In this document: positions 15,130 to 23,255 of the stretch, piece after piece
Position numbering within the stretch: the stretch's first letter is position 1
Layout: each line of letters starts with the position of its first letter
From: Cedecea lapagei
GTDB taxonomy: Bacteria; Pseudomonadota; Gammaproteobacteria; Enterobacterales; Enterobacteriaceae
Direction: 5' to 3'
DNA length: 64,000 bases
Assembly (NCBI RefSeq): GCF_900635955.1
Contig: NZ_LR134201.1
Coordinates: 1,116,001-1,180,000 of the forward strand
Notes under the pieces: model-generated
Databases searched by the model: none
Seen by the model: only the letters and a program-made list of their open reading frames with translations
What the model was told of the DNA's origin: nothing
Translations under genes and position numbers: made by a program

Positions 15130-16781
15130 TATGAGAACAGCCCGGTCAGTTTACCTTTGATAACGTCCCCTGCTCTGAAATAGCCGATACCTTCAAAAAT
15201 GGCAGCAAGTTTTTCTAATTGCTGAGTAGATGCTTTTTCTTTTATCTTCAGTTTTTTCACTTCAACGCTCTTACCATCGTGCTGCTCTTCAACAATACAT
15301 TCTTCATAGAATGAAAGAACGATGTCATGGAATTGTTTTTTGATGGGTTCTCGGGTCAGCGAAATGAGTTTGGCCTCATCAAGATAGACCGGGCACTTAA
15401 TTTTGAGCGCACTTTTTTGCATTTTATTCGATTTCTTATTCAATTCATCCGCCGCACCGGTCAATGCATTCATCATCTTCTGGAGCTTTTGAATTTTCTC
15501 TCCTTGCCGATTATGCGCATCCAGGGCGTCGTTAAACTTTCCAGAAATATAATTGAGATCATTGATTAGCGCGGACAATGTGGATTGAGTCTGCTTGATG
15601 ACTTCATTAAGCATAAGTTCCCGGCGCTTGGTTTTATCAAGTTCATTGGCACCCGTAAGATGACGAATTCCTTTATAAGCACCGACCCCGATTAACACCG
15701 CGACACCGATACCTGTTGCCATACTTGAAAAACCCAGTACACCGCCAAGTCCAAGCGTAGCGAGGCCAGAAGTGATGCCCGCAGCGGACATACCGATGAC
15801 AGAGCCGGAGAGATAGACAGCAGCGAGTGGCACACCTACCGCACCTGCTTTTGCCGTAAGTTCTTTCATGCTGCGTTTCAGCGCATCGTCGGAAAAATCT
15901 TCCCGTAACATCTTATAGTCTTGCTGAATAACCATCATTGCGAGCTCTATTTCTTCATCAGTTACGCCCAGCAAGGGTTGCACTTGCTGAAGAAATGGAA
16001 AGTTTTTATATTCGCCGTTATTAACACTCATGAAAATGCTAATCAGGTCTTTAACAAGAGAGATTTTTATTGACTTGTTATGGCTAGGTACGCATTCCCG
16101 GTCAATAATCGTAATTAATTCTTCAACGGGTATTAGACTGGATTCTGCACCGATATAGCTACGCAGTGTAAATCGGGATTCGGTCGTTAACTCAAGTCGG
16201 GTCATCAACAAGAGAATTTCGGCAAACTCTTTTTTATCAACTTGATCGTCATCTGAGAACGCCATGTTCACAATAATTTTGACATAAGCTACTTTGAGAG
16301 CTTCTGACATTTCGGCAAGGGTGATGAGCTGATCTTCTTCTTTGAACTCATCAAAGTCACTAATAGTATGCTCAAGAACGTCGCTCAATTTCTTGTAGTT
16401 GCACTCCATCAAACTTTTTAGCTGTTTTACCTCTCCACTTTTTAGCATGAGGGAAACAGACTCTGTTCGCTTCTCCTTGCCTTTATCATTTACAGTGACA
16501 TCTTCTATATATTCTACTGCTTCAATATTGTTGTAGAACACGTCATAAGGACTTTCAAAAGTTTCTTTTATAACCAGTTTTTCACCGGTAAAAACGATGC
16601 CATCTTTTGCACTACCAAATACCGTATTGTCATAAATGGCCAGAACAGCATTCAAATTATCTGCAACATTGAATGCTTTAGCGACGTTATTCAGTTTTTT
16701 TTCAGGGATGCCAGGAGCAACAAAAACATTCTTACTTACTAAAGGTAAATTTTCCTTAAGGAAGGTATTGACGTTATTCAC
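15129..16781 (-). CDS. Uncharacterised protein with PH-like, TerB-like, glycine-rich membrane and coiled-coil regions
   Basis: The GTG at 16781 is preferred because AAGGAG stands 6 bases before it; the ATG at 16829 has no ribosome site. The product has 550 residues. Residues about 40-115 (AVLAIYDNTVFGSAKDGIVFTGEKLVI...) resemble bacterial PH-like (YokE-type) domains. Residues about 145-250 (YVKIIVNMAFSDDDQVDKKEFAEILLLMTRLEL) resemble TerB/DjlA-type helical domains. Residues about 320-375 are two glycine-rich hydrophobic helices (GLATLGLGGVLGFSSMATG). Residues about 385-460 form a coiled coil, followed by a charged C-terminal domain. Domain assignments are by eye. It is the first gene of the operon. 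Confidence 0.75.
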   Translation of the reverse strand: MNNVNTFLKENLPLVSKNVFVAPGIPEKKLNNVAKAFNVADNLNAVLAIYDNTVFGSAKDGIVFTGEKLVIKETFESPYDVFYNNIEAVEYIEDVTVNDKGKEKRTESVSLMLKSGEVKQLKSLMECNYKKLSDVLEHTISDFDEFKEEDQLITLAEMSEALKVAYVKIIVNMAFSDDDQVDKKEFAEILLLMTRLELTTESRFTLRSYIGAESSLIPVEELITIIDRECVPSHNKSIKISLVKDLISIFMSVNNGEYKNFPFLQQVQPLLGVTDEEIELAMMVIQQDYKMLREDFSDDALKRSMKELTAKAGAVGVPLAAVYLSGSVIGMSAAGITSGLATLGLGGVLGFSSMATGIGVAVLIGVGAYKGIRHLTGANELDKTKRRELMLNEVIKQTQSTLSALINDLNYISGKFNDALDAHNRQGEKIQKLQKMMNALTGAADELNKKSNKMQKSALKIKCPVYLDEAKLISLTREPIKKQFHDIVLSFYEECIVEEQHDGKSVEVKKLKIKEKASTQQLEKLAAIFEGIGYFRAGDVIKGKLTGLFS

Positions 16782-17107
16782 AACTTTCTCCTTATTCGTT
16801 GCAGTGGATCGATGAATGGTCGACCCCATTTATTTCGAAGCGTGATTATCTCCACCTGGAGTGTCACATCTTGTCATTAGTGCATGGGTATATGAGTAAA
16901 AATATAAAAAGGAGTATGCCATTTGAGCAAGTAAATTATTCACGAAATACTAAAGGATGCATGAGGCTGTTCTATCTCTTGAGTGAAATAAAATATAACC
17001 ATCTATTAATTAAAGAACTTAAGTGAAATACCATAAAATCATAACGAGATGCAGCGTGCTGGAAGCTGTGACTTATGTGACGATTAACGCTTAAAAAGGA
17101 ACTCAAC

Positions 17108-17140
17108 GCAACGTCCGCTTCTGGCACTAAGCAGACAAAA
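17108..17140. repeat. 33-bp dispersed repeat, copy 2 (right flank of the two-gene operon)
   Basis: Direct repeat of 13470-13502 with four mismatches, three of which are T-to-A changes in its second half. The pair brackets the operon at 13639-16781. Confidence 0.8.
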
Positions 17141-17208
17141 AATCTATCTACAAGTAAATGCTTTTTAAGTGCCACCCTCTCAACAATAATTCCCCAAACA
17201 AAAAACTA

Positions 17209-17237
17209 CCCCAATCCCCCACCCACCACCAGCCCCC
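17209..17237 (-). other. G-quadruplex-prone tract on the minus strand
   Basis: On the plus strand C4-AAT-C5-A-C3-N8-C5; the minus strand therefore has four runs of three or more G separated by loops of 8, 1 and 3 bases. It sits at the junction of the AT-rich island and the GC-rich backbone. Confidence 0.45.
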
Positions 17238-17367
17238 AAATCTCACAGTTGCCCTTTCCCAGGCTATTCGCTAGTATCGCCCCAGCTTCTCGTAAGTCGT
17301 AAACGTTAACGTTATCCAACGTACATATTCTCCCCGCTATTCGGGGTAATTGTACTTGGGTAATATC

Positions 17368-18576
17368 ATGGCACTGTTTACATCCCCTCTTATTGCGTAC
17401 CGCAGGCCCCACGTTCTGGGCTTTATCCTCTATTTCATTGTCGGCCTGGTCGACGGCGCGATTGTGCCCTTTTTCCCGCTGTGGGCGCAGCAGTCTGCCG
17501 CTATCCCGGTGGAGTTTATTGGCCTGCTGTTCGGCTGCTACGCCGGGGGCGAGCTGCTGGCCGCGCCATTTATCGGCGGCATTGCCGATCGGGTGGGCAG
17601 AAGGCCCGTGTTGATCATTTCGGCGACCGGCGTCGGGGCGGGCTTTATCGCGCTGTTCTTTGCGCACGGCGTCTTTGCGGCTGCCGCAGTGCTGATCGTC
17701 ATCGGCCTGTTTGAATCGGTGCTGCACCCGACCATATACACCATTGTGGCGGACGCCACGCCAGCTGCGGAGCACCGACGCCAGTTCAGCATCATGCGCG
17801 TGTGTTCCGGGGCGGGCGCTATAGCCGGGCCGCTGCTGGGTACGGTGCTGGTGCAAGAGGGGCTGGGCTACGTTTTTCTGGCCGGAGGTTCGGTAATGGT
17901 GGTCGGCGGCCTGATGCTGGCGATCTCTCTGGCGGAAACGCGTCCGCTGGCCGCTGGGGTGGACGACGAGGCCGACGATGAAGAGGGGCTCAGCGCGTTG
18001 CTGCCCGCGTTTCGGGACCGCCGCCTGGCCGGGCTGCTGATTTGGGTGCTGCTGCTGGGTGTCGCCGGGAGCTGGGTGGAGGCCGTCATGCCGCTGTACG
18101 CCAGCAATCAGATGGGGATGAGCGCCGCCAGCATCGGCTATCTGTTCGCGTTTGGCGCGGGGATTAATACGGTTGGCCAGCTGGCCTTAACGAAGCTGTT
18201 TACCCGACGATCTGCATTGTTCATCACGCTCAGCGCGGGTTTGGCGCTAATCACCGCCTTTGTTTTGCTGCTGGCACATCCACACGTCGTGACGCTGGTG
18301 ATGGCGGTCTGCCTCTATTCGCTGTCCCAGATGATGACCGGCCCGCTGATCCCGACGGCGGTGAACAAGTTAGCCCCGGCGCGGTTACGCGCGACCTATA
18401 TGGCTGCGCTTTCGGTGGTGAGCGATTTGCAGGGATCGGTGGGGCCAGCCACCGGCACGGCACTGTTCGCGCTTTCGTTTACGCTGCCGTGGGCGGTGGG
18501 CATTCCTCTGGTCTTGCTGGCGGTAACCGGATTGGGGCTGGCGCTCTCCGCAGGGGATAAATCGGCTAACCGTTAA
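17368..18576 (+). CDS. MFS transporter (12-TMS, drug/solute exporter type)
   Basis: The ATG at 17368 gives 402 residues; an in-frame TTG at 17350 is less likely. About 12 hydrophobic helices are present, with motif A as GGIADRVGRRPVLI after the second helix and a charged central loop (DDEADDEEG, about residues 200-210) separating the two halves. The C-terminal half keeps a glycine-rich SVGPATGTALFAL stretch. It overlaps the 3' end of convergent selU by 11 bases. The high-GC codon use contrasts with the AT-rich island to its left, so it belongs to the chromosomal backbone. The substrate is unknown. Confidence 0.82.
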   Translation: MALFTSPLIAYRRPHVLGFILYFIVGLVDGAIVPFFPLWAQQSAAIPVEFIGLLFGCYAGGELLAAPFIGGIADRVGRRPVLIISATGVGAGFIALFFAHGVFAAAAVLIVIGLFESVLHPTIYTIVADATPAAEHRRQFSIMRVCSGAGAIAGPLLGTVLVQEGLGYVFLAGGSVMVVGGLMLAISLAETRPLAAGVDDEADDEEGLSALLPAFRDRRLAGLLIWVLLLGVAGSWVEAVMPLYASNQMGMSAASIGYLFAFGAGINTVGQLALTKLFTRRSALFITLSAGLALITAFVLLLAHPHVVTLVMAVCLYSLSQMMTGPLIPTAVNKLAPARLRATYMAALSVVSDLQGSVGPATGTALFALSFTLPWAVGIPLVLLAVTGLGLALSAGDKSANR

Positions 18577-19663
18577 CGTTGCGCAGCCAGGCTTCGACCT
18601 GCTGGTAATCTCCCCGGAAGACTATCTGGTCGGCCTTCTGGCTGAGCTGATAGCGGTACATCGGGTCGTAGTACTCTTTCAGCAGCGGCGACAGCCAGGC
18701 CAGATGGCCTTCGCAGGAGCCGGTTTTCCGCTGGGTTATCAACGCCTCGTCCAGCCTGGCGGTGAACTGCTGGAAGCGTTCCATGCCCAGGCGGCGGCGG
18801 ATGGCGAACAGCCCGTGGTGCAGATACTCGGCGTAATCACGCCAGGCGGTTTCTTCATCGCTGACGGATAAAAACGCCTCGCTCATCTGCTGGAAGTATT
18901 CGTTTTTGAGGCGCTCCAGCCGCAGCTCGAACGGATCGTCGATCGCCACGATGCGCGAGTGCAGCATCTGTTCTCTGAAGGCTTCGGGGATATGGCGGGA
19001 GCCAATCATCCGGCCTTCATCTTCTACAATCAGCGTTTTGGGCTCGGTTGGGCTGATTTTAAGCAGGGTGACGGCGAGGTTGTTTTCGAAGCTTGCCTGA
19101 GAAGGTTGGGCGACAATCGTGCGGCCAAACGACGAGCCGCGATGGTGCGCCAGGCCTTCAAGGTCAACGCCCGTCGGCTGCGAGCGGATCAGAATAGTTT
19201 TGCCGCAGCCGGTGTTGCCGCTGACGATAATCATCGGCCACTGAGAACGGGTGTCGATTACCTGCATGGCACGCTGGCGCAGGGCTTTGTAGCCGCCGGT
19301 GACCAGTGGATATTCGATGCCATTTTCCCGCAGCCACTGCTGTACGATGTGACTGCGCATCCCGCCCCGGGCGCAGCATAAATAGCCTTCCGGCTGCTGT
19401 CGGCAGCTCTCGAGCCAGCGTTCTACCCGGCTGGCTTTAAGCTCACCGCTGACCAGCCTATGCCCCAGTTCAACGGCGGCCTGCTGACCCTGCTGCTTAT
19501 AGCATGTCCCGACCTGAGCGCGTTCATCGTCGAGCATCAGCGGTAGGTTATGGGCAGCGGGCATCGCTCCCTGAGCGAACTCTACCGGGGCGCGAACGTC
19601 AATCAGCGGAATGTCGTTGAGCAGCAGGCGGTCGTAATCCTGCGTGTTGGGGCGTTTTTCCAT
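18566..19663 (-). CDS. selU: tRNA 2-selenouridine synthase SelU
   Basis: The 365-residue protein matches E. coli SelU/YbbB along its length. Residues 1-128 are a rhodanese domain with the active-site Cys in YLCCARGG (C96/C97). A P-loop GNTGCGKT is at 149-156, and the C-terminal domain includes LVEDE.RMIGS and YYDPMYRYQL. It replaces sulfur by selenium in 2-thiouridine at the wobble position of tRNA-Lys, -Glu and -Gln, through a geranylated intermediate, using selenophosphate. It lies near purEK as in E. coli, but without the allantoin genes seen there. Confidence 0.95.
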   Translation of the reverse strand: MEKRPNTQDYDRLLLNDIPLIDVRAPVEFAQGAMPAAHNLPLMLDDERAQVGTCYKQQGQQAAVELGHRLVSGELKASRVERWLESCRQQPEGYLCCARGGMRSHIVQQWLRENGIEYPLVTGGYKALRQRAMQVIDTRSQWPMIIVSGNTGCGKTILIRSQPTGVDLEGLAHHRGSSFGRTIVAQPSQASFENNLAVTLLKISPTEPKTLIVEDEGRMIGSRHIPEAFREQMLHSRIVAIDDPFELRLERLKNEYFQQMSEAFLSVSDEETAWRDYAEYLHHGLFAIRRRLGMERFQQFTARLDEALITQRKTGSCEGHLAWLSPLLKEYYDPMYRYQLSQKADQIVFRGDYQQVEAWLRNVNG

Positions 19664-19876
19664 GGCATAACCTTAGTCTGAAGCGGCGAAACGTGGGGAT
19701 TGTGCGCTTCTGGTCGCGCAAAGGAAAGGGGCAGGGCTAACCGGGGCGACAGTTACCGGCCTTATGTCGTCCAACCATTCATCAAAACGGCCAGTCTGTG
19801 CCTCACTGACGGGGTTAATTTGCAGATGTGAGCCCTGTATGGAGAGTATGAATTGCAGAGGCACGTATAATTTTTA

Positions 19877-19931
19877 GTTTCCAAATTGTCAACCCGGCAG
19901 TAGTGCGATATTATGTTTCCAGAATGGAAAC
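19877..19931. promoter_or_regulatory. HigA-type operator pair over the higBA promoter
   Basis: A perfect palindrome GTTTCC-N5-GGAAAC (19915-19931) begins right after the -10 box. A second, imperfect copy GTTTCC-N5-GTCAAC (19877-19893) overlaps the -35 box. Two repressor sites bracketing RNA polymerase contacts would suit autorepression by the antitoxin. Confidence 0.65.
19886..19914 (+). promoter_or_regulatory. higBA promoter
   Basis: TTGTCA (19886-19891), a 17-bp spacer and TATTAT (19909-19914) form a near-consensus sigma70 promoter directly upstream of the toxin gene. Confidence 0.8.
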
Positions 19932-19947
19932 ACAAGGAGAGCGAAGG

Positions 19948-20259
19948 ATGCACGTTGTATCGAGAGCACCTTTCGATACAGCCACCAGGCAATTCCCTAA
20001 TCATGCAGCGGCACTGGACGACGTATACCGGACTTTGAAGGCAGAGAACTACACTTCACCGGACGAAATGAAGAAACGATTTGCCTCGCTGGACAGAATG
20101 AAATATCGGGAGAAGTGGTGGGTGATCAATGTTGGCGGTGGGAATTTAAGGGTGATGTTTTTTGCTGATTTTGAACGTGGGAAAATCTTTATAAAGCACA
20201 TAACCGCACACGACGAATACGACAAACTGACAGATTTTTACCGGAGAACAAAAGAATGA
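19948..20259 (+). CDS. higB: HigB-type mRNA interferase toxin
   Basis: From the ATG at 19948 (AAGGAGA at 19934-19940) the product has 103 residues, the usual size for the HigB/YgjN toxin family. The pattern FPSLD-like FASLDRMKYREKWWVINVGGGNLRVMFF, then KIFIKHITAHDEYDKLTDFY, matches E. coli HigB including the conserved ...H.EYD block. These RelE-fold toxins cut mRNA on the ribosome. As in other higBA loci the toxin gene comes first, and its stop overlaps the antitoxin start (ATGA). Family function is known; activity of this copy is inferred. Confidence 0.88.
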   Translation: MHVVSRAPFDTATRQFPNHAAALDDVYRTLKAENYTSPDEMKKRFASLDRMKYREKWWVINVGGGNLRVMFFADFERGKIFIKHITAHDEYDKLTDFYRRTKE

Positions 20260-20675
20260 TGTACACCGATGCTATCCAGGCGGCAAACAGCCTGGTTAGC
20301 ATTGTCCCCCTCCTGGGGGGCAATGCCTCTCGCAAGGACTATGAAGACGCGCTGACGCTGGTTGAATACCTGATTGAACACGAGCCAGATCATCCGCTGG
20401 TGGAGATGCTGGTTGCGAAAATTGCCCAGTATGAAGATGAGGCGGAAGAGTTCGCAGAGTTTAACGACCGTATTGCAGCGTTACCGGGCGGCGTGGCCCT
20501 GCTGCGTGTCCTGATGGACCAGCACAAACTGACTCAGAGTGATTTTGAGGAAGAGATTGGCAAGAAATCGCTGGTGAGCCGTATCCTTAACGGGACTCGC
20601 TCATTAACGCTGGAGCACATGAAAGCACTTGCGCGGCGCTTCAACATTCCGCCCAGCTCATTCCTGGACGCGTAA
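20256..20675 (+). CDS. higA: HigA-type antitoxin and autorepressor
   Basis: The 139-residue protein has an N-terminal toxin-binding region and a C-terminal XRE-type helix-turn-helix at about 85-139 (LRVLMDQHKLTQSDFEEEIGKKSLVSRILNG, then LTLEHMKALARRFNIPPSSFL), as in E. coli HigA/YgjM. It neutralises HigB and should bind the GTTTCC-N5-GGAAAC sites upstream of the operon. Two adjacent ATGs (20256, 20259) are possible; the first overlaps the higB stop. A terminator follows 7 bases later. Confidence 0.88.
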   Translation: MMYTDAIQAANSLVSIVPLLGGNASRKDYEDALTLVEYLIEHEPDHPLVEMLVAKIAQYEDEAEEFAEFNDRIAALPGGVALLRVLMDQHKLTQSDFEEEIGKKSLVSRILNGTRSLTLEHMKALARRFNIPPSSFLDA

Positions 20676-20681
20676 AACAGT

Positions 20682-20708
20682 CCCCTGATCGAAAGATTGG
20701 GGGTTTTT
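20682..20708 (+). terminator. Terminator after higBA
   Basis: CCCCTGATC-GAAA-GATTGGGG (two wobble pairs) is followed by TTTTT. Confidence 0.85.
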
Positions 20709-20772
20709 GCATTAACCCCTGCCTTTGCCCGCTGTTTTGCGTCATTTAGCCGTCTGTCACTGAAGGAAATAG

Positions 20773-20806
20773 GTCTGACCCTCTAAAGTCAAAAAGAGGG
20801 TCAGAC
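20773..20806. repeat. 12-bp perfect inverted repeat between higA and purK
   Basis: GTCTGACCCTCT (20773-20784) and AGAGGGTCAGAC (20795-20806) flank a 10-base A-rich loop, 11 bases past the purK stop. It may end purEK transcription. The GGTCAGAC ends also resemble extragenic palindromes associated with REP-type transposases; this is a resemblance only. Confidence 0.7.
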
Positions 20807-20817
20807 GAGGTGCGGTT

Positions 20818-21888
20818 TTACTTCACCAACTTGCTCTGCGCCCAGGCAATGCCGCTGGCGTATTCCGTCGGCAGCAGGGGAACCAGGGCTTCCAGCGAGG
20901 CGCTCAGGCGATCGGTATCGCTGTCGTTCAGGTTGAGGTGACCGACTTTGCGGCCCGGACGAACTTCTTTGTCGTACCAGTGCAGGTGCACCAGCGGCAG
21001 CTTCAGCCAGTTGTAGTTCAGGTCGGTGCCGATCAGGTTCACCATCACCGACGGGGCATTAACGACAGGCTGCGGCAGCGGCAAATCAACGATGGCGCGC
21101 AGGTGCAGTTCGAACTGGCTGATGGAGGCGCCGTTCTGCGTCCAGTGGCCGCTGTTATGTACGCGCGGAGCCAGCTCGTTGATCAGCAGGCCGGCTGGCG
21201 TGACGAAGCACTCCATCGCCATCACGCCGACGTAGCCCAGCTCGTGCATGATGGCGGTAAGCATGGTTTCGGCCTGGCGCTGCTGTTCGGCATTGGCCTG
21301 CGGGAAGGCAACGCTGGTGCGCAGAATGCCGTCCTGGTGCAGGTTGTGGGTCAGCGGATAGAAGACCGTGCTGCCGTCGTGGCCGCGCGCGCCGACCAGA
21401 GAAACCTCACCGGAGAAGTTAATGCCCTGCTCGACGATGCATTCGCCGTAGCACTCTTCCGGCAGCTGGTCGGTTTCATCGGCACGTAAGCGCCACTGGC
21501 CGCGGCCGTCGTAGCCGCCGACGCGGCGCTTCACAATCGCCAGAGAGCCAAGCTTGCTGAACACGTCCTGCCATTCGTGGCTGCCGGCAAGCAGCTGCCA
21601 CGGCGCGGTGGCCAGACCGAGCTTATCGAACAGCTGTTTTTGCGTCAGGCGGTCGGCGATGATCGGGAAGATATCGCGGTTCACGAACGCGTTATGGCGC
21701 GCCAGCTCGAGGGTGAGGGCGGTTTCCGGCCAGCGCTCAATCTCGGCGGTGATCACGCTCTGGGCGAACGGCACGGCTTCCGGCTCGGCGTCCAGCCCGA
21801 CAGGGTAAACGGCGATGCCCAGCGGCTCACCGGCCTGGCGGAGCATGCGCACCAGCTGGCCGTTACCTAAGACACAGACGCGCTTCAT
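20818..21888 (-). CDS. purK: N5-carboxyaminoimidazole ribonucleotide synthase PurK
   Basis: The 356-residue ATP-grasp enzyme starts MKRVCVLGNGQLVRMLRQAG and matches E. coli PurK (355 residues). It carboxylates AIR with ATP and bicarbonate to N5-CAIR in purine synthesis. Visible blocks are the Rossmann-like N terminus, VKRRVGGYDGRGQWRL (ATP-grasp glycine-rich loop, about 117-133), and NELAPRVHNSGHWT (about 245-258). The start overlaps purE by 4 bases, so the two are coupled; regulation by the PurR site upstream of purE applies to both. Confidence 0.97.
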   Translation of the reverse strand: MKRVCVLGNGQLVRMLRQAGEPLGIAVYPVGLDAEPEAVPFAQSVITAEIERWPETALTLELARHNAFVNRDIFPIIADRLTQKQLFDKLGLATAPWQLLAGSHEWQDVFSKLGSLAIVKRRVGGYDGRGQWRLRADETDQLPEECYGECIVEQGINFSGEVSLVGARGHDGSTVFYPLTHNLHQDGILRTSVAFPQANAEQQRQAETMLTAIMHELGYVGVMAMECFVTPAGLLINELAPRVHNSGHWTQNGASISQFELHLRAIVDLPLPQPVVNAPSVMVNLIGTDLNYNWLKLPLVHLHWYDKEVRPGRKVGHLNLNDSDTDRLSASLEALVPLLPTEYASGIAWAQSKLVK

Positions 21889-22394
21889 GCTTCACTCCGT
21901 GGGTCCGGATTGTCCAGCACTTCATCGGTCTGGGTCTGACGCCAGGTGGCCAGGCGCTGGCTCAGGTCGGCGTCATGCAGGGCCAGGATCTGCGCGGCCA
22001 GCAGGGCGGCGTTGGCGGCCCCGGCTTTACCGATGGCCAGCGTGCCGACCGGAATGCCGCGCGGCATCTGGACGATAGAATAAAGGCTGTCCACGCCGCT
22101 CAGAGCAGCGCTTTGGACTGGCACACCCAGCACCGGGACCAGGGTTTTTGCGGCCAGCATACCCGGCAGGTGCGCTGCGCCCCCGGCTCCGGCGATGATC
22201 ACCTGGTAGCCATTGGCTTCGGCCTGCTCGGCAAAGCTGAAAAGCTTATCCGGCGTACGGTGGGCGGAGACGACTTCGACATGGTGAGGGACATTCAGGG
22301 CGGTAAGGATTTCAGCGGCGAACTGCATGGTGGCCCAGTCACTTTTGGAACCCATAACAATGGCGATACGCGCCGGGGTGTGCTCAGAAGACAT
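21885..22394 (-). CDS. purE: N5-CAIR mutase PurE
   Basis: From the ATG at 22394 the product has 169 residues, as in E. coli; an upstream in-frame start at 22403 would add three residues. The active-site blocks VMGSKSDW, SAHRTPD and AGAGGAAHLPGM are present. PurE moves the carboxyl group of N5-CAIR to C4 to give CAIR. It heads the purEK operon. Confidence 0.97.
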   Translation of the reverse strand: MSSEHTPARIAIVMGSKSDWATMQFAAEILTALNVPHHVEVVSAHRTPDKLFSFAEQAEANGYQVIIAGAGGAAHLPGMLAAKTLVPVLGVPVQSAALSGVDSLYSIVQMPRGIPVGTLAIGKAGAANAALLAAQILALHDADLSQRLATWRQTQTDEVLDNPDPRSEA

Positions 22395-22483
22395 GCGTCT
22401 CAAAACTCCTGTGGGTGTGCAGACATCATCGGGCGTCGGGCGCCCGCTCAGAAGGGCTCAGAGAATAGCACGAACTTCCGGCA

Positions 22484-22499
22484 AGGAAAACGGTTGCGT
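22484..22499 (-). promoter_or_regulatory. PurR operator of purEK
   Basis: On the minus strand the sequence ACGCAACCGTTTTCCT fits the pur-box consensus and looks the same as the E. coli purEK operator. It lies 90 bases upstream of the purE ATG. PurR with hypoxanthine or guanine would repress here. Confidence 0.88.
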
Positions 22500-22532
22500 G
22501 GTTAGCTAACCGGCAAAAAGCGGGCTTAGTTA

Positions 22533-23255
22533 TCAGAAAGGAAAGTGTATCAGCTCGACGTTTTCCGCGGTCACTTTGATCATCGACCCTTCTTCGTGCC
22601 ATGCGCCAAGCACGCAGCGGAAAGCGGGTTGCCCGTTGGCGGTAAGCTCGTGGATTGCCGGGCGGTGAGTGTGCCCGTGAATCAGCCATTGAACATTGTG
22701 GCGGGTGAGGGTGTCGACCACGGCCTGCGGATTAACGTCCATAATGGCCATAGATTTGCTGCTATTTGCGGCCTTGCTGCCGGCGCGCATCCGGGCGGCA
22801 ATGCGTTTGCGTATAAACAGAGGGAAGGCAAGAAACAGCGCCTGAAGCCACGGCTGGTGAACCTTGCGGCGAAACGCCTGATAGCCTTCGTCGTCGGTAC
22901 ATAGCGTGTCGCCGTGCATAATAAGCACTTTGCGGCCATAGAGGTCGAGCAGCTTCTCTTCCGGCAGCAGCGTCATGCCGCTGGCTTTGGCGAAGCGTTT
23001 GCCGAGCAGGAAGTCGCGGTTGCCGTGGATGAAGTAGCAGGGCACGCCTGAATCAGCCAGCGCTTTGATCGCGGCGGCGATTTGCTGGTGCAGCGGTTCC
23101 GGGTCGTCATCGCCAATCCAGGCTTCGAACAGGTCGCCGAGGATGTAAAGTGCATCTGCCTTACGAGCTTCACCGGCCAAAAAACGCAGAAAACCGGCGG
23201 TGATCGCCGGTTCTTCTGAGCAGAGGTGTAAATCTGCAATAAACAGCGTCGACAT
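22533..23255 (-). CDS. lpxH: UDP-2,3-diacylglucosamine diphosphatase LpxH
   Basis: The 240-residue calcineurin-like phosphoesterase shows the metal-binding motifs FIADLHLC, GDLFEAWIGDD, GNRDFLLG and GHTHRPAIH in order. LpxH hydrolyses UDP-2,3-diacylglucosamine to lipid X at the inner face of the cytoplasmic membrane in lipid A synthesis. The length equals E. coli LpxH. Its start overlaps the ppiB stop by one base (TAATG), so it is coupled to ppiB. Confidence 0.96.
   Translation of the reverse strand: MSTLFIADLHLCSEEPAITAGFLRFLAGEARKADALYILGDLFEAWIGDDDPEPLHQQIAAAIKALADSGVPCYFIHGNRDFLLGKRFAKASGMTLLPEEKLLDLYGRKVLIMHGDTLCTDDEGYQAFRRKVHQPWLQALFLAFPLFIRKRIAARMRAGSKAANSSKSMAIMDVNPQAVVDTLTRHNVQWLIHGHTHRPAIHELTANGQPAFRCVLGAWHEEGSMIKVTAENVELIHFPF

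Larger units (their letters stand above)
16782..17367. other. 586-bp right boundary of the AT-rich island
   Basis: It contains the 5' region of the minus-strand operon, repeat copy 2 (17108-17140), a C-run tract with G4 potential on the minus strand (17209-17237), a 12-bp palindrome AACGTTAACGTT (17302-17313) and a CCCCG/CGGGG hairpin (17332-17346) just before the MFS gene. An open frame at 16799-17026 has no ribosome site or family resemblance. Confidence 0.6.

Noticed and set aside
16799..17026. 75-codon plus-strand frame upstream of the two-gene operon
   Set aside because: No ribosome site at its start and it overlaps the operon's 5' region; composition is that of AT-rich intergenic DNA.
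12980..17205. Complete prophage or integrative element
   Set aside because: No integrase, phage structural gene or tRNA attachment site is present; only an AT-rich segment with repeats, so calling it a prophage would be unsupported.
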